NCBI RefSeq assembly: GCF_000697965.2 | Contig: NZ_CP015882.1 | Location: forward strand, 372,001 to 436,000 | Length of the DNA: 64,000 nt | Origin: Ensifer adhaerens | Lineage (GTDB): Bacteria; Pseudomonadota; Alphaproteobacteria; Rhizobiales; Rhizobiaceae | Direction of reading: 5' to 3' | In this document: piece by piece, positions 35,779 through 43,708 of the stretch | Layout of the letters: every line of letters begins with the position of its first letter | Numbering within the stretch: the first letter of the stretch is position 1 | Translations under genes and position numbers: made by a program | Notes under the pieces: generated by a model | The model's database searches: none | Seen by the model: only the letters and a program-made list of their open reading frames with translations | What the model was told of the DNA's origin: nothing

Positions 35779-36012
35779 ATGCCGCTTGCACTTTCCCCCA
35801 CCACAGTTCCCGTCGTCGTCGACGAAGCGAAATGCATCGCCGACAAGGGCTGCACCGTCTGCGTCGAGGTTTGCCCGCTCGATGTCTTGCGTATCAGCGA
35901 CCTCACCGGCAAGGCCTACATGAAGTTCGACGAATGCTGGTATTGCATGCCGTGTGAAACGGATTGTCCGACGGGCGCCGTTACCGTCAACATCCCCTAC
36001 CTGTTGCGCTGA
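35779..36012 (+). CDS. 2[4Fe-4S] ferredoxin, AprB-like small subunit
   Basis: The 77-residue protein carries two cysteine clusters: C-x5-C-x2-C-x3-CP (KCIADKGCTVCVEVCPLDVL) and C-x2-C-x2-C-x3-CP (CWYCMPCETDCPTGAV). The enlarged first loop and the ECWYC..C..DCP segment resemble the core of AprB, the electron-transfer subunit of APS reductase, without its C-terminal tail. Twelve bases separate it from the flavoprotein, with GGAGAG before the ATG. It should pass electrons to or from the flavoprotein. Confidence 0.88.
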   Translation: MPLALSPTTVPVVVDEAKCIADKGCTVCVEVCPLDVLRISDLTGKAYMKFDECWYCMPCETDCPTGAVTVNIPYLLR

Positions 36013-36013
36013 C

Positions 36014-36970
36014 ATGGCGACGTTCGATCCATTCGAGGATTTCGGCAATGCCGATGAAATTGTCGGCCGTCTCGCTGATGCGGATCCCGCCGTTCGCCGC
36101 CTCGCCGTCATCGATCTTGCCGAGACGGCGATGCCGGACAGTCTCCTGCATCTGCTGGCGATGGTTGGAGACAACGATGCGACCGTGCGCCTTCAGGTGG
36201 CGATGGCACTCGGCGATTTCGACACGATCGATGCCGCCAGCGGGCTGGCGAAACTCCTGATTGATCTGGATAGATCGGTGGCTTCTGCTGCGGCGGACAG
36301 CCTTGCCGAGTTGAAGGATCCGTCTGCGGTTCCCGCGCTCCTTTCGTTGCCTACACATCCGGACCCTTTTGTGCGCGCATCCGGTTTTCGCGGAATGAAG
36401 GGACTGCGCTCACGCGCAGCGCTTGGTCCCGCACTTAAAGCGATGTCGGACGAAAGCGCTCAGGTGCGGGCCGAGGCGCTGGGAGTGATCGCCTATCTCA
36501 AACTCGAAGAAACGCTGCCATCATTGATCGCGGCCACGCGCGACGCCGACGCTTCTGTCCGTGCGGAGGCGGTCAACGCCTTGTCGTTCACAAAACAGGT
36601 CGCAGCGGCCACCGCAGTTGCTGCGGCGCTACGGGACGATGTCTGGCAGGTGAGGGCGGCCGCGGCGCAATCGCTCGGGAGGATCGGCCAGGCATTTGCC
36701 GTCGGCGGTCTCGTTGCGGGATTAGCGGACGACTACTGGCAGGTCCGCCAGAAGTGTCTTGGCGCGCTCGGGAGCCTGAAGGCGCAATCGGCCGTGGCCG
36801 ATATAGCGGCGCAGCTTGCGAGCGACCTGCCGTCGCTCCGCAAGGAGGCCGCGGCAGCGCTCGGCGAGATTGCCGATCCATCGGCGCGCGAGCCGCTGAT
36901 GGCCCATGCCTCCGACACGGATCCCGATGTGCGAAAAACGGTGCGCTGGGCGCTGACCCGGATTGGTTGA
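36014..36970 (+). CDS. HEAT-repeat protein
   Basis: A start at ATG 36014 gives 318 residues made almost wholly of about nine or ten HEAT/PBS-lyase-type helical repeats of 30 residues (for example VRRLAVIDLAETAMPDSLLH, VRAEALGVIAYLKLEETLPS, VRAAAAQSLGRIGQ, VRQKCLGALGSLKAQSAVAD). No enzyme domain. Such solenoids act as scaffolds or as maturation factors. It closes the operon after the flavoprotein/ferredoxin pair, so it may assemble or stabilise that complex. One base separates it from the ferredoxin stop. Confidence 0.85.
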   Translation: MATFDPFEDFGNADEIVGRLADADPAVRRLAVIDLAETAMPDSLLHLLAMVGDNDATVRLQVAMALGDFDTIDAASGLAKLLIDLDRSVASAAADSLAELKDPSAVPALLSLPTHPDPFVRASGFRGMKGLRSRAALGPALKAMSDESAQVRAEALGVIAYLKLEETLPSLIAATRDADASVRAEAVNALSFTKQVAAATAVAAALRDDVWQVRAAAAQSLGRIGQAFAVGGLVAGLADDYWQVRQKCLGALGSLKAQSAVADIAAQLASDLPSLRKEAAAALGEIADPSAREPLMAHASDTDPDVRKTVRWALTRIG

Positions 36971-36989
36971 TTGCGATCGAAGCGCAATC
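36969..36989. terminator. Inverted repeat between convergent genes
   Basis: GATTGCG (36969-36975) and CGCAATC (36983-36989) form a perfect 7-bp stem with a 7-base loop in the 19-base gap between the HEAT gene and the Crp-type regulator. There is no clear U-tract, so terminator function is only likely. Confidence 0.45.
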
Positions 36990-37796
36990 TCACGCGCCGC
37001 GCTTCGACACCATCTCCATCAAGGCATGCGGGCGCTCGATGCGAATGTGGCGCGGCGACACGGATACAAGTCCGTCCTTCTGGAACCGCTTCATCATCAT
37101 CGTCACCCATTGGCGGGTCGAACCGACCATGGCGGCGATCTGGTCATGGGTGACCTTCGCGTTGATGATGATGGCTCGCCCGTCCCGCACCCCGTGCAGA
37201 TCGCCGAGATTGATCAGGAACTGGGCAAGGCGTTCGATGACGGAGCGGGTGCCCAGCATCTGCGCCATAGCCGAATAGCACCGTCCCTTGGCGGCCAGCC
37301 CCTGCAGCAGACAGAGCGCGAAATTTGGCATCTCGACGACCAGCTTCTTCAGCGCTGGCGCGGGAAGGAAGAGGATACGACAGTCGCTAAGAGCTTCTCC
37401 CGACCAGATGTGCACCCCGCCGCCCGTCATTTCCGGGCCGCCGATAAAATGGCCCTTCGTCCAGTAGGCCAATGTGATCTCGCGCCCCGACGGTGCGGTG
37501 TAAAAGACCCTGACGTCGCCGGCTTCGATGATGAAAATACCGCCGTGCCCGTCGCCCTGGTTGAAGATTGCTTCACCCGTTCGAAACGCAAGCTGGCGGC
37601 CCTGCGCTCTCAGCCTCGTCCATTCGTCGGGGGCAAGGGCATCGAGAAAATGCGCTCCTTCGTCGAGCCCGCCGATCGTTTCACTCAAGAAAAGGGCCTG
37701 ATCACCGGGAAGAATGGCCGGGGCCGGCAGATCAACCGAGGGGGTGTGTTTGGGGCGTGCGTCCTGATTGGCGGTCACGCGGACGTCGAGGCTCAC
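36990..37796 (-). CDS. Crp/Fnr-family transcriptional regulator
   Basis: The 268-residue protein has a cyclic-nucleotide-binding-like sensor domain (GEAIFNQGDGHGGIFIIEAG, ITLAYWTKGHFIGGPEMTGG), a long dimer helix and a C-terminal winged helix (KVTHDQIAAMVGSTRQWVTM, MMKRFQKDG). The N-terminus lacks the cysteine cluster of Fnr, so it is not an Fnr-type Fe-S oxygen sensor. Its effector is unknown. It lies between the two flavoprotein/ferredoxin transporter units and is the only regulator inside the island, making it the best candidate regulator. An AAATCTA element lies 40 bases upstream of its own start, compatible with autoregulation. Confidence 0.88.
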   Translation of the reverse strand: MSLDVRVTANQDARPKHTPSVDLPAPAILPGDQALFLSETIGGLDEGAHFLDALAPDEWTRLRAQGRQLAFRTGEAIFNQGDGHGGIFIIEAGDVRVFYTAPSGREITLAYWTKGHFIGGPEMTGGGVHIWSGEALSDCRILFLPAPALKKLVVEMPNFALCLLQGLAAKGRCYSAMAQMLGTRSVIERLAQFLINLGDLHGVRDGRAIIINAKVTHDQIAAMVGSTRQWVTMMMKRFQKDGLVSVSPRHIRIERPHALMEMVSKRGA

Positions 37797-38241
37797 ATCG
37801 CTCTCCTTCCACAGCGTAGATCGCCTTTAAATTATAGAAAATCTACCAATTAAGAAGAAAAATAATCGCGGTTTCGGAACTGGACTTGGAAGATTTTCGT
37901 CGAATCGATGTTTGAAGCGCCAGAGTCAGGAGGCCTTCCTGGGGCGCCGCACGCTCCCCCCTGTGAAAGTCGCCACGCGTCTGCTCGTTTTGCGAGATGA
38001 GCCTGGCCGGGGGCGTGGTTCGCGCCTGGAGCGATTGTTGTCCGCTCATGCGCCGTAGAACTTCGCGAGATCGACCGACGCGCGCGCTGCCAAAAGACCG
38101 CCGCTCCGAAACGAGAATCCGAGCCTTGTGTCCTTGCGCAGCAAGATTATCTCCGCGGCCTGCAATCCGGAGAAAATTTATATCTATAAAATCTATGTGT
38201 TTTATGAGGTAATATTTCTATTGGCTTGCCAGGAGGATACC
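37797..38241. promoter_or_regulatory. Divergent control region with two AAATCTA-type elements
   Basis: AGAAAATCTA (37836-37845) faces the Crp-type gene. ATAAAA-N8-TTTTAT (38186-38205, core AAATCTATG) lies 36 bases before the GTG of the redoxin gene. The 300 bases between them hold no recognisable gene. Confidence 0.5.
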
Positions 38242-38829
38242 GTGCCCAAAACCGAATCCAATCCCATTACACTTGGAACCCGCGCGGCGGACTTCACGTT
38301 GCCCGATGCCGATGGCAACCTGTTCACGTTGGCCGAGTTCAAGGACAGCCCGGCGCTGCTCGTCGCCTTCATCTCCAACCGCTGCCCCTTCGTGGTGTTG
38401 ATCCGCGAGGAACTGGCGAAATTTGCGCGCGACTATGCCACGCAGGGGCTTGCCGTCGTCGCGATCAACAGCAACGACGCCAAGACGCATCCGGAAGAAA
38501 CGCTGGAGCGGATTGGTGTAGAGGCAAAGACTCACGGCTATGGCTTCCCCTATCTGAAGGACGCGTCGCAAAGTGTCGCCAAGGCCTTTGGTGCGGCCTG
38601 CACTCCGGACTTCTTTCTCTATGACCGAGATCGCAAGCTTGCCTATCACGGCCAGTTCGACGAAGCCCGGCCCGGCAACGGCAAGGATGTGACGGGCGCG
38701 GATCTGCGCGCTGCGGTCGACGCGGTCCTGAAGGGCGAAGCTGTCGGCGCCGGCCAGGTGCCCTCGATCGGCTGCAACATCAAGTGGTCGGCTGGCAACG
38801 AACCGTCCTGGTTCTCCACCGCAGCCTGA
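38242..38829 (+). CDS. Thioredoxin-fold redoxin (AhpC/TSA-like)
   Basis: A start at GTG 38242, five bases after AGGAGG, gives 195 residues; an upstream in-frame extension lies in the AT-rich control region. The domain opens LGTRAADFTLPDADGNLFTL and has AFISNRCPFVVLIREELAKF, the NxCPFV motif of single-cysteine redoxins near ResA/peroxiredoxin. A distal GCNIKW segment supplies another cysteine. First gene of the operon with the second flavoprotein/ferredoxin pair. It may reduce thiols or a sulfur intermediate. No signal peptide, so cytoplasmic. Confidence 0.85.
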   Translation: MPKTESNPITLGTRAADFTLPDADGNLFTLAEFKDSPALLVAFISNRCPFVVLIREELAKFARDYATQGLAVVAINSNDAKTHPEETLERIGVEAKTHGYGFPYLKDASQSVAKAFGAACTPDFFLYDRDRKLAYHGQFDEARPGNGKDVTGADLRAAVDAVLKGEAVGAGQVPSIGCNIKWSAGNEPSWFSTAA

Positions 38830-38893
38830 TCCGCAATCGTGAAACGGCCGGCCGTACAGCCGGCCAACGCTTCCTTTTCTACACCGGGACATC

Positions 38894-40522
38894 ATGGCAT
38901 CGCGTCGCAAGGAACAGCCCACCGAAGACGGGCGCCACATCGAAACGGACGTGCTGGTTGTCGGTGGGGGCCCCGCCGCCGCCTGGGCGGCGCTTTCCGC
39001 TGCCGAGACCGGCGCGCGCGTCGTCTTGGCTGACAAGGGTTATCACGGCACGAGCGGTGCCACGGCTCCGTCCAACACGGGAACGTGGTGTGTGCCGCCG
39101 GGAGAAGGGCGCGCAGCCTCGGTCGAGCAACGTTTCAAGCGCACTGCCGGCCTTGCCGATCGTCGCTGGATGTTGCGCGCGGCTGACCGCGCCTACGAAA
39201 ACCTCCTGAAGCTCGTCGAATGGGGCTATCCCTTTCCGAGCGAAGAGGATGGCAACCTCTATATCGCCAACCTGCGCGGTCCTGACTACATGCGCTTCAT
39301 GCGCCAGCGTGTGCACAAGGCCGGTGTCACGATCCTTGACCACCATCCTATCCTGGAACTGCTTGGCGACGATCATCATGTCGGGGGGGCTGCGGGGCTT
39401 TCTCGCCGCAATGGCGCAAGCTTCTCCGTATCGGCCGGTGCCGTCGTGCTTGCCACCGGCGGCTGCGCCTTCTTCGAACGCATCCTCGGTGGCACGGGGC
39501 TCACCGGTGATGGCTATCTCTTCGCCGCAGAGGCCGGCGCGTCCCTTTCCGGCATGGAATTCACCGGCAAATACACGCTCGCCCCGCACGGTTCCTCGCT
39601 GAACAAGGGTTTGCCTTTTCGCTGGGCGACCTTCTACCGAGAGAACGGCGAGGTGCTGCGCGACGCCCGCGGTGAGCCGGTGACGAACGGTATCGGCGGC
39701 GGCGAGCGGCAAGTGGCCGAGGCCCTGCTGTCCGGCCCGGTCTATGCCCGGCTCGATCTTGCCGAACCCGCGATGCAGGACTGGCTGCGTCGTGGCCAGC
39801 CGAACTGTTTTCAGCCTTACGACCGGATGGGGATCAATCCCTTCGAGCACCTGTTCCGGGTCGACCTCAAATACGAGGGCACCGTGCGCGGCACCGGCGG
39901 TATCCGCATCGTCTCGTCCGACTGTGGCACCGACATTACCGGGCTTTACGCCGCCGGCGACGCGGCGAGCCGCGAAAACGTGACGGGTGGGGTTTCCGGT
40001 GGCGGCGCCATCAATGCCTCCTGGGCGATTGCCAGCGGCTGGTGGGCCGGTCACGGCGCCGCCCGGCATGCGAGCAGCAGAAAGTCCCGTGATGCCGCGC
40101 GCTTGCGGCCGCTCGGGTCGACGGGTTTGCGCGGCGCCGGCGAACGTGAAGACGTCAATCTCGCGGCCGCCGCCCGCGCGGTGCACGAGGAGATCGTGCC
40201 GCTCGACAGGAGTTACTGGCGCAAGGCCAGCGCCCTGGAGACAAGTCACCGCATTCTGGAAGGCGTGTGGGCCGGCCTCAACCAGGCAAAGCCAGCGGTC
40301 GGCATCGACCGACTTCGCGCACGAGAGGTGGCGTCGGTTACGGCGAGCGCCCGCTGGACGGTCGCGGCTGCGCTCTTGCGCACGGAAAGCCGGGGCGTGC
40401 ACCGCCGGAGTGACTTTCCGACCGAGGACGACGGGCAGGCGAGCCGCACCGTCGTCTCCGGGCTCGATCAGGTGAGCGCCGTGCGTGAAGACCTCGCTTT
40501 CGAGACGGTTCGGGAGGGCTGA
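38894..40522 (+). CDS. Fumarate-reductase/SdhA-type FAD oxidoreductase, second module
   Basis: The 542-residue soluble protein has the FAD motif VLVVGGGPAAAWAALSAAET, the internal block VVLATGGCAFFERILGGTGL, the cofactor motif TGLYAAGDAASRENVTGGVS and a C-terminal helical segment with TESRGVHRRSDFP, the arginine motif of SdhA/NadB proteins. It is diverged from the first flavoprotein (34030-35766) but plays the same part: a ferredoxin gene follows after three bases and an ABC transporter comes next. No signal peptide or membrane anchor. Substrate unknown; organosulfur oxidoreduction is inferred from context. Confidence 0.85.
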   Translation: MASRRKEQPTEDGRHIETDVLVVGGGPAAAWAALSAAETGARVVLADKGYHGTSGATAPSNTGTWCVPPGEGRAASVEQRFKRTAGLADRRWMLRAADRAYENLLKLVEWGYPFPSEEDGNLYIANLRGPDYMRFMRQRVHKAGVTILDHHPILELLGDDHHVGGAAGLSRRNGASFSVSAGAVVLATGGCAFFERILGGTGLTGDGYLFAAEAGASLSGMEFTGKYTLAPHGSSLNKGLPFRWATFYRENGEVLRDARGEPVTNGIGGGERQVAEALLSGPVYARLDLAEPAMQDWLRRGQPNCFQPYDRMGINPFEHLFRVDLKYEGTVRGTGGIRIVSSDCGTDITGLYAAGDAASRENVTGGVSGGGAINASWAIASGWWAGHGAARHASSRKSRDAARLRPLGSTGLRGAGEREDVNLAAAARAVHEEIVPLDRSYWRKASALETSHRILEGVWAGLNQAKPAVGIDRLRAREVASVTASARWTVAAALLRTESRGVHRRSDFPTEDDGQASRTVVSGLDQVSAVREDLAFETVREG

Positions 40523-40525
40523 GCG

Positions 40526-40855
40526 ATGATCGAGGTTATCTCCGTCGACCGCTGCATCCGCTGCGATATCTGCGAACGGATCTGTCCCGCCTTCGTCTTC
40601 GATCGCGACGAAACGGGTCTGCCGATCATTGCCCGGCAAGACGACTGCCAAACCTGTTTTCTCTGCGAAATCTATTGTCCGACGGATGCGCTCTATGTCG
40701 CCGAGGCGGCGCACGGACCAACAGGCATCGCGGAGGCCGAGGTGCTGGAACGCGACCTTTTTGGCGCCTACGCCCGCTCGCTCGGGTGGAACCGCGGCCG
40801 CGCCGGCGGCGCGCAAGATGATCCGACCCGTCACATCCGCGTGGCGCAGGTTTGA
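40526..40855 (+). CDS. 2[4Fe-4S] ferredoxin
   Basis: The 109-residue protein has two classical clusters, C-x2-C-x2-C-x3-CP (DRCIRCDICERICPAFVF) and C-x2-C-x2-C-x3-CP (CQTCFLCEIYCPTDAL), then a 45-residue charged tail absent from the first module's ferredoxin. Three bases separate it from the flavoprotein, so the two are surely co-translated and form an electron-transfer pair. Ends 13 bases before the ATPase gene. Confidence 0.9.
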   Translation: MIEVISVDRCIRCDICERICPAFVFDRDETGLPIIARQDDCQTCFLCEIYCPTDALYVAEAAHGPTGIAEAEVLERDLFGAYARSLGWNRGRAGGAQDDPTRHIRVAQV

Positions 40856-40868
40856 AGGGAGTTCGACC

Positions 40869-41705
40869 ATGGAACGCATAGCTGTCAGCGCGCTGCGCAA
40901 GATCTTTACGCTCAAACAGGGCCAGACCGTAACGGTGGACGGTGTCGCCTCGAGCCGCATTGCGGTGCTGGATGGCGTCGACCTGACCATCAAACGCGGC
41001 GAATTCATCACGCTGGTCGGGCCGTCCGGCAGCGGCAAGTCGGTGCTGCTCGATGTCATTGCCGGATTGACCGAAGCGACCTCGGGCGTCGCTCGCATCG
41101 ACGGCATCGAGGTCTCCAAACCGCATGCCCGCACCGCCTATGTCTTCCAGCAATATGCGCTTTTTCCCTGGCGAACAGCGCTGCAGAACATCGAATATGC
41201 CCTGGAGGTGCGTGGTGTGCCGGCGGCGGCGCGTCGCGAGAAGGCACGTCATTTCCTGCATCTCTTCGGCCTCAAGGGCTTCGAAGACCGCTTCCCCTCG
41301 CAGCTTTCCGGCGGCATGCAGCAGCGCGTGGCAATCGCCCGGGCGCTCTCCACCGATCCGCAGGTGCTGCTGATGGACGAGCCCTTCGCGGCTCTTGACG
41401 CCCAGACGCGCGACATCCTGCAAAGCGAACTGTTGCGCATTTGGGAACAGATCAAGACGACCGTCGTATTTGTCACCCATTCGATCGACGAGGCGATCTA
41501 CCTCGCCGACCGCGTGGTCGTGATGACAGCGCGCCCGGCGAGCGTCAAGGAAATCGTCGAGATTGACCTGCCGCGCCCGCGCGACCTCGATATCCGCAAC
41601 AGCGCGGCCTTCAATGCCTATCGGGGCCGCGTCTGGGAAAGCTTGCGTGACGAGGTCGTCAAGGCCCAGCGCGATTGGGCGCTCGCATCCAACTATACCA
41701 ACTAA
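40869..41705 (+). CDS. Sulfonate/taurine-type ABC transporter ATP-binding protein
   Basis: A start at ATG 40869, after AAGGGAG, gives 278 residues. Walker A (GPSGSGKSVLLDVIAG), Q-loop (VFQQYALFPWRTALQNIEYA), signature (LSGGMQQRVAIARAL) and Walker B (LLMDEPFAALD) are intact. The FPWRTxxxN segment places it with the SsuB/TauB/NrtD group. An in-frame extension upstream overlaps the ferredoxin gene and is not used. Partner of the following permease and binding protein. Confidence 0.9.
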   Translation: MERIAVSALRKIFTLKQGQTVTVDGVASSRIAVLDGVDLTIKRGEFITLVGPSGSGKSVLLDVIAGLTEATSGVARIDGIEVSKPHARTAYVFQQYALFPWRTALQNIEYALEVRGVPAAARREKARHFLHLFGLKGFEDRFPSQLSGGMQQRVAIARALSTDPQVLLMDEPFAALDAQTRDILQSELLRIWEQIKTTVVFVTHSIDEAIYLADRVVVMTARPASVKEIVEIDLPRPRDLDIRNSAAFNAYRGRVWESLRDEVVKAQRDWALASNYTN

Positions 41706-41716
41706 GGGAGGATCCG

Positions 41717-42580
41717 ATGAGTCTGATCGCCGACCGTAACCTGCCGCTCCGCCGGACATTTTCATCGCGCCGAAAGCGCGCCGCGGAGAACCCGCCGACG
41801 GTTCTCGGTGAAGCCTTCTCAACCATTACGCTGGGCCTGCCGGCGCTCGTCGCCTTCGCGCTTCTCTGGGAGATCGCGCCACGCGCCGGCTGGATCAACG
41901 CGCTGTTCTTCCCGCCACTCAGCCAGGTGCTCTCGGTCCTGTGGGAGATGATCGCCTCGGGTCAGCTTGCCGACCACATCGGCATCAGCCTGCAGCGCGC
42001 CGCGATCGGCTTTTCGCTTGCCGTTGTTGTCGCCGTACCGCTTGGTCTTTTGATGGGGCGCTATCCGCTCTTCGAAAAGGCCTCGGACTTTCTCGTCCAG
42101 ACCCTGCGCAATACCTCGCAGTTCGCGCTGCTGCCGGTCTTCATCCTTTTGCTCGGCATCGGCGAGGCGTCAAAGATCGCCATCACATTCTACGCGGCCG
42201 TCTTCTTCCTGCTGATCAACACCATCGTCGGTGTGAAGTCGGTCGATCCACTGCTGGTGAAGGCAGCGCGTTCCATGGGAACGTCTGACTGGGATCTCTT
42301 CAAGAAGGTCATTCTGCCCTCGGCCGTTCCCTCGATTGTCGCGGGCGCTCGGCTTGGTGTGAAGACCTCGCTCTTTTCGGTCATCGCCGCGGAGATGCTC
42401 GCGGCCCAATCCGGCATCGGCTACCTCATCCAGAATTCGTCGCTGATGCTGGAAACAGACCGGATGTATGCCGGCATCCTGACGCTGACGATCATCGGCC
42501 TCCTGCTGAACTACTTGCTCGTCGCTGGGGAACGACGCGCCACCCGCTGGCGCGGCGACGGCGAAAGCGGCCCGAACTGA
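41717..42580 (+). CDS. Sulfonate/taurine-type ABC transporter permease
   Basis: A start at ATG 41717, after GGGAGGA, gives 287 residues. It has a hydrophilic N-terminus and six membrane helices (TLGLPALVAFALLWEIAPRA first), and the conserved loop ARSMGTSDWDLFKKVILPSA then VPSIVAGARLGVKTSLFSVI. Family: TauC/SsuC. It works with the ATPase and the periplasmic binding protein encoded either side. Confidence 0.9.
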   Translation: MSLIADRNLPLRRTFSSRRKRAAENPPTVLGEAFSTITLGLPALVAFALLWEIAPRAGWINALFFPPLSQVLSVLWEMIASGQLADHIGISLQRAAIGFSLAVVVAVPLGLLMGRYPLFEKASDFLVQTLRNTSQFALLPVFILLLGIGEASKIAITFYAAVFFLLINTIVGVKSVDPLLVKAARSMGTSDWDLFKKVILPSAVPSIVAGARLGVKTSLFSVIAAEMLAAQSGIGYLIQNSSLMLETDRMYAGILTLTIIGLLLNYLLVAGERRATRWRGDGESGPN

Positions 42581-42628
42581 GCCCCAGCCTCTCTTCCAAC
42601 GAACACGCGATTTCGAAAGGATCCATCC

Positions 42629-43654
42629 ATGACATCGAATTCACTCCGCCGCACATTGTTGAAGCTCGCCTTGGCGCTATCGTTCCTGCCGGCGGCGGGT
42701 GGCGCGCCGGCCTTTGCCGACGACGCGAAGCCCGAGGTCATCCGCATCGGCTCGACCGCGCCGGGCCACCTGAAATTCATCCTTTATCGCAACAAGAAAC
42801 TGCTGGAAGACGAGTTCGCCAAGGACGGCATCAAGATCGAGCTGACGACATTCGATGGCGGTTCCGCTGCAACGGTTGCGCTCGGTTCGGGAGCGATCGA
42901 CTTCACCTATATCGGCAACAACCCGTCGCTTCGTCTGGCGGCGACCGGGGCCGACGTGAAGCTCATCGGCCTTTCGAGCTGGAACCGTTCGAACGAGACG
43001 CAGATCGTCGTCAAGCCGGAGTCTGCGATCCAGAAGATTGAGGACCTGAAGGGCAAGAAGGTCGCCTATCTCTCAGGCACGGTGCGTCATTCGACCTTCG
43101 CCAAGGCCCTGCAGGCCGCAGGTCTTTCCCTCGCGGACGTGGAAAGCCTGAACCTCGGTATCGACAGTTCCGGCCCGGCGCTGGCCCGTGGTGACGTCGA
43201 TGCCATCGTGGAAAGCACCGGCCCGGTGCAGACGCTTGTTGAAAAGGGCGGAGCGCGGGTGATCTTCGACGCCGGCGTGTCGGGCAGCCCCGATTGGGCG
43301 GTTCCACATCTTCTCAGCGTCAACGGTGAATTCGCCCGCAAGTATCCTGAAATCGTGACACGTCTGCTGGCTGTCGATATTGCGACTGCCCGCTGGGCCG
43401 ACGCCAACCCGGAAGAGACGACTACGATCTTTGTCAAGGAGACAGGCAGCAGTGACAAGGCAGTCCGCGCCACCTACCCGGATGGAAAGTTCTTCCAGGA
43501 CCCGGAAATCACGGATGCGGCAGTGAAAGCGCTTCAGGGGGAGGAGGCCTTCATGGCCGAGGCCGGGCTGCTGAAGGGCAAAGTCAATTATGAGAGCTGG
43601 ATTGACCGCTCCTTCTACGACGCAGCTCTAAAAAGAGTTGCTGCCAGCAATTGA
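42629..43654 (+). CDS. ABC transporter substrate-binding protein, sulfonate/nitrate type
   Basis: The 341-residue protein has a Sec signal peptide (LRRTLLKLALALSFLPAAGG, cleavage after AFA). The mature protein opens EVIRIGSTAPGHLKFILYRN and contains GGSAATVALGSGAIDFTYIG, the SsuA/TauA fold, plus the DLKGKKVAYLSGTVRH hinge. It comes last in the transporter set, unlike the first unit where ssuA leads. Ligand unknown; the short-chain sulfonate or aromatic sulfonate type is likely. Confidence 0.9.
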   Translation: MTSNSLRRTLLKLALALSFLPAAGGAPAFADDAKPEVIRIGSTAPGHLKFILYRNKKLLEDEFAKDGIKIELTTFDGGSAATVALGSGAIDFTYIGNNPSLRLAATGADVKLIGLSSWNRSNETQIVVKPESAIQKIEDLKGKKVAYLSGTVRHSTFAKALQAAGLSLADVESLNLGIDSSGPALARGDVDAIVESTGPVQTLVEKGGARVIFDAGVSGSPDWAVPHLLSVNGEFARKYPEIVTRLLAVDIATARWADANPEETTTIFVKETGSSDKAVRATYPDGKFFQDPEITDAAVKALQGEEAFMAEAGLLKGKVNYESWIDRSFYDAALKRVAASN

Positions 43655-43708
43655 TCCTGTAGGTTCGGGCGGCGGCGCACCTGCGTCTCCGCCCTCTCTT
43701 CTTCTTGA

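Noticed and set aside
34030..36012. Dissimilatory APS reductase (aprBA) proper
   Set aside because: The motifs resemble AprA/AprB, but sat, dsr and qmo genes are absent, the small subunit lacks the AprB tail, and the genes are tied to a sulfonate importer.
38879..41134. 751-codon open frame on the minus strand
   Set aside because: It lies antisense to two clear genes (flavoprotein and ferredoxin) and part of the ATPase gene. Its open frame is a by-product of GC-rich codon usage and its product has no motif.
43667..43694. GGGCGG/CCGCCC stem after the second binding protein gene
   Set aside because: The loop is 16 bases and there is no T-run, so it is not listed as a terminator.
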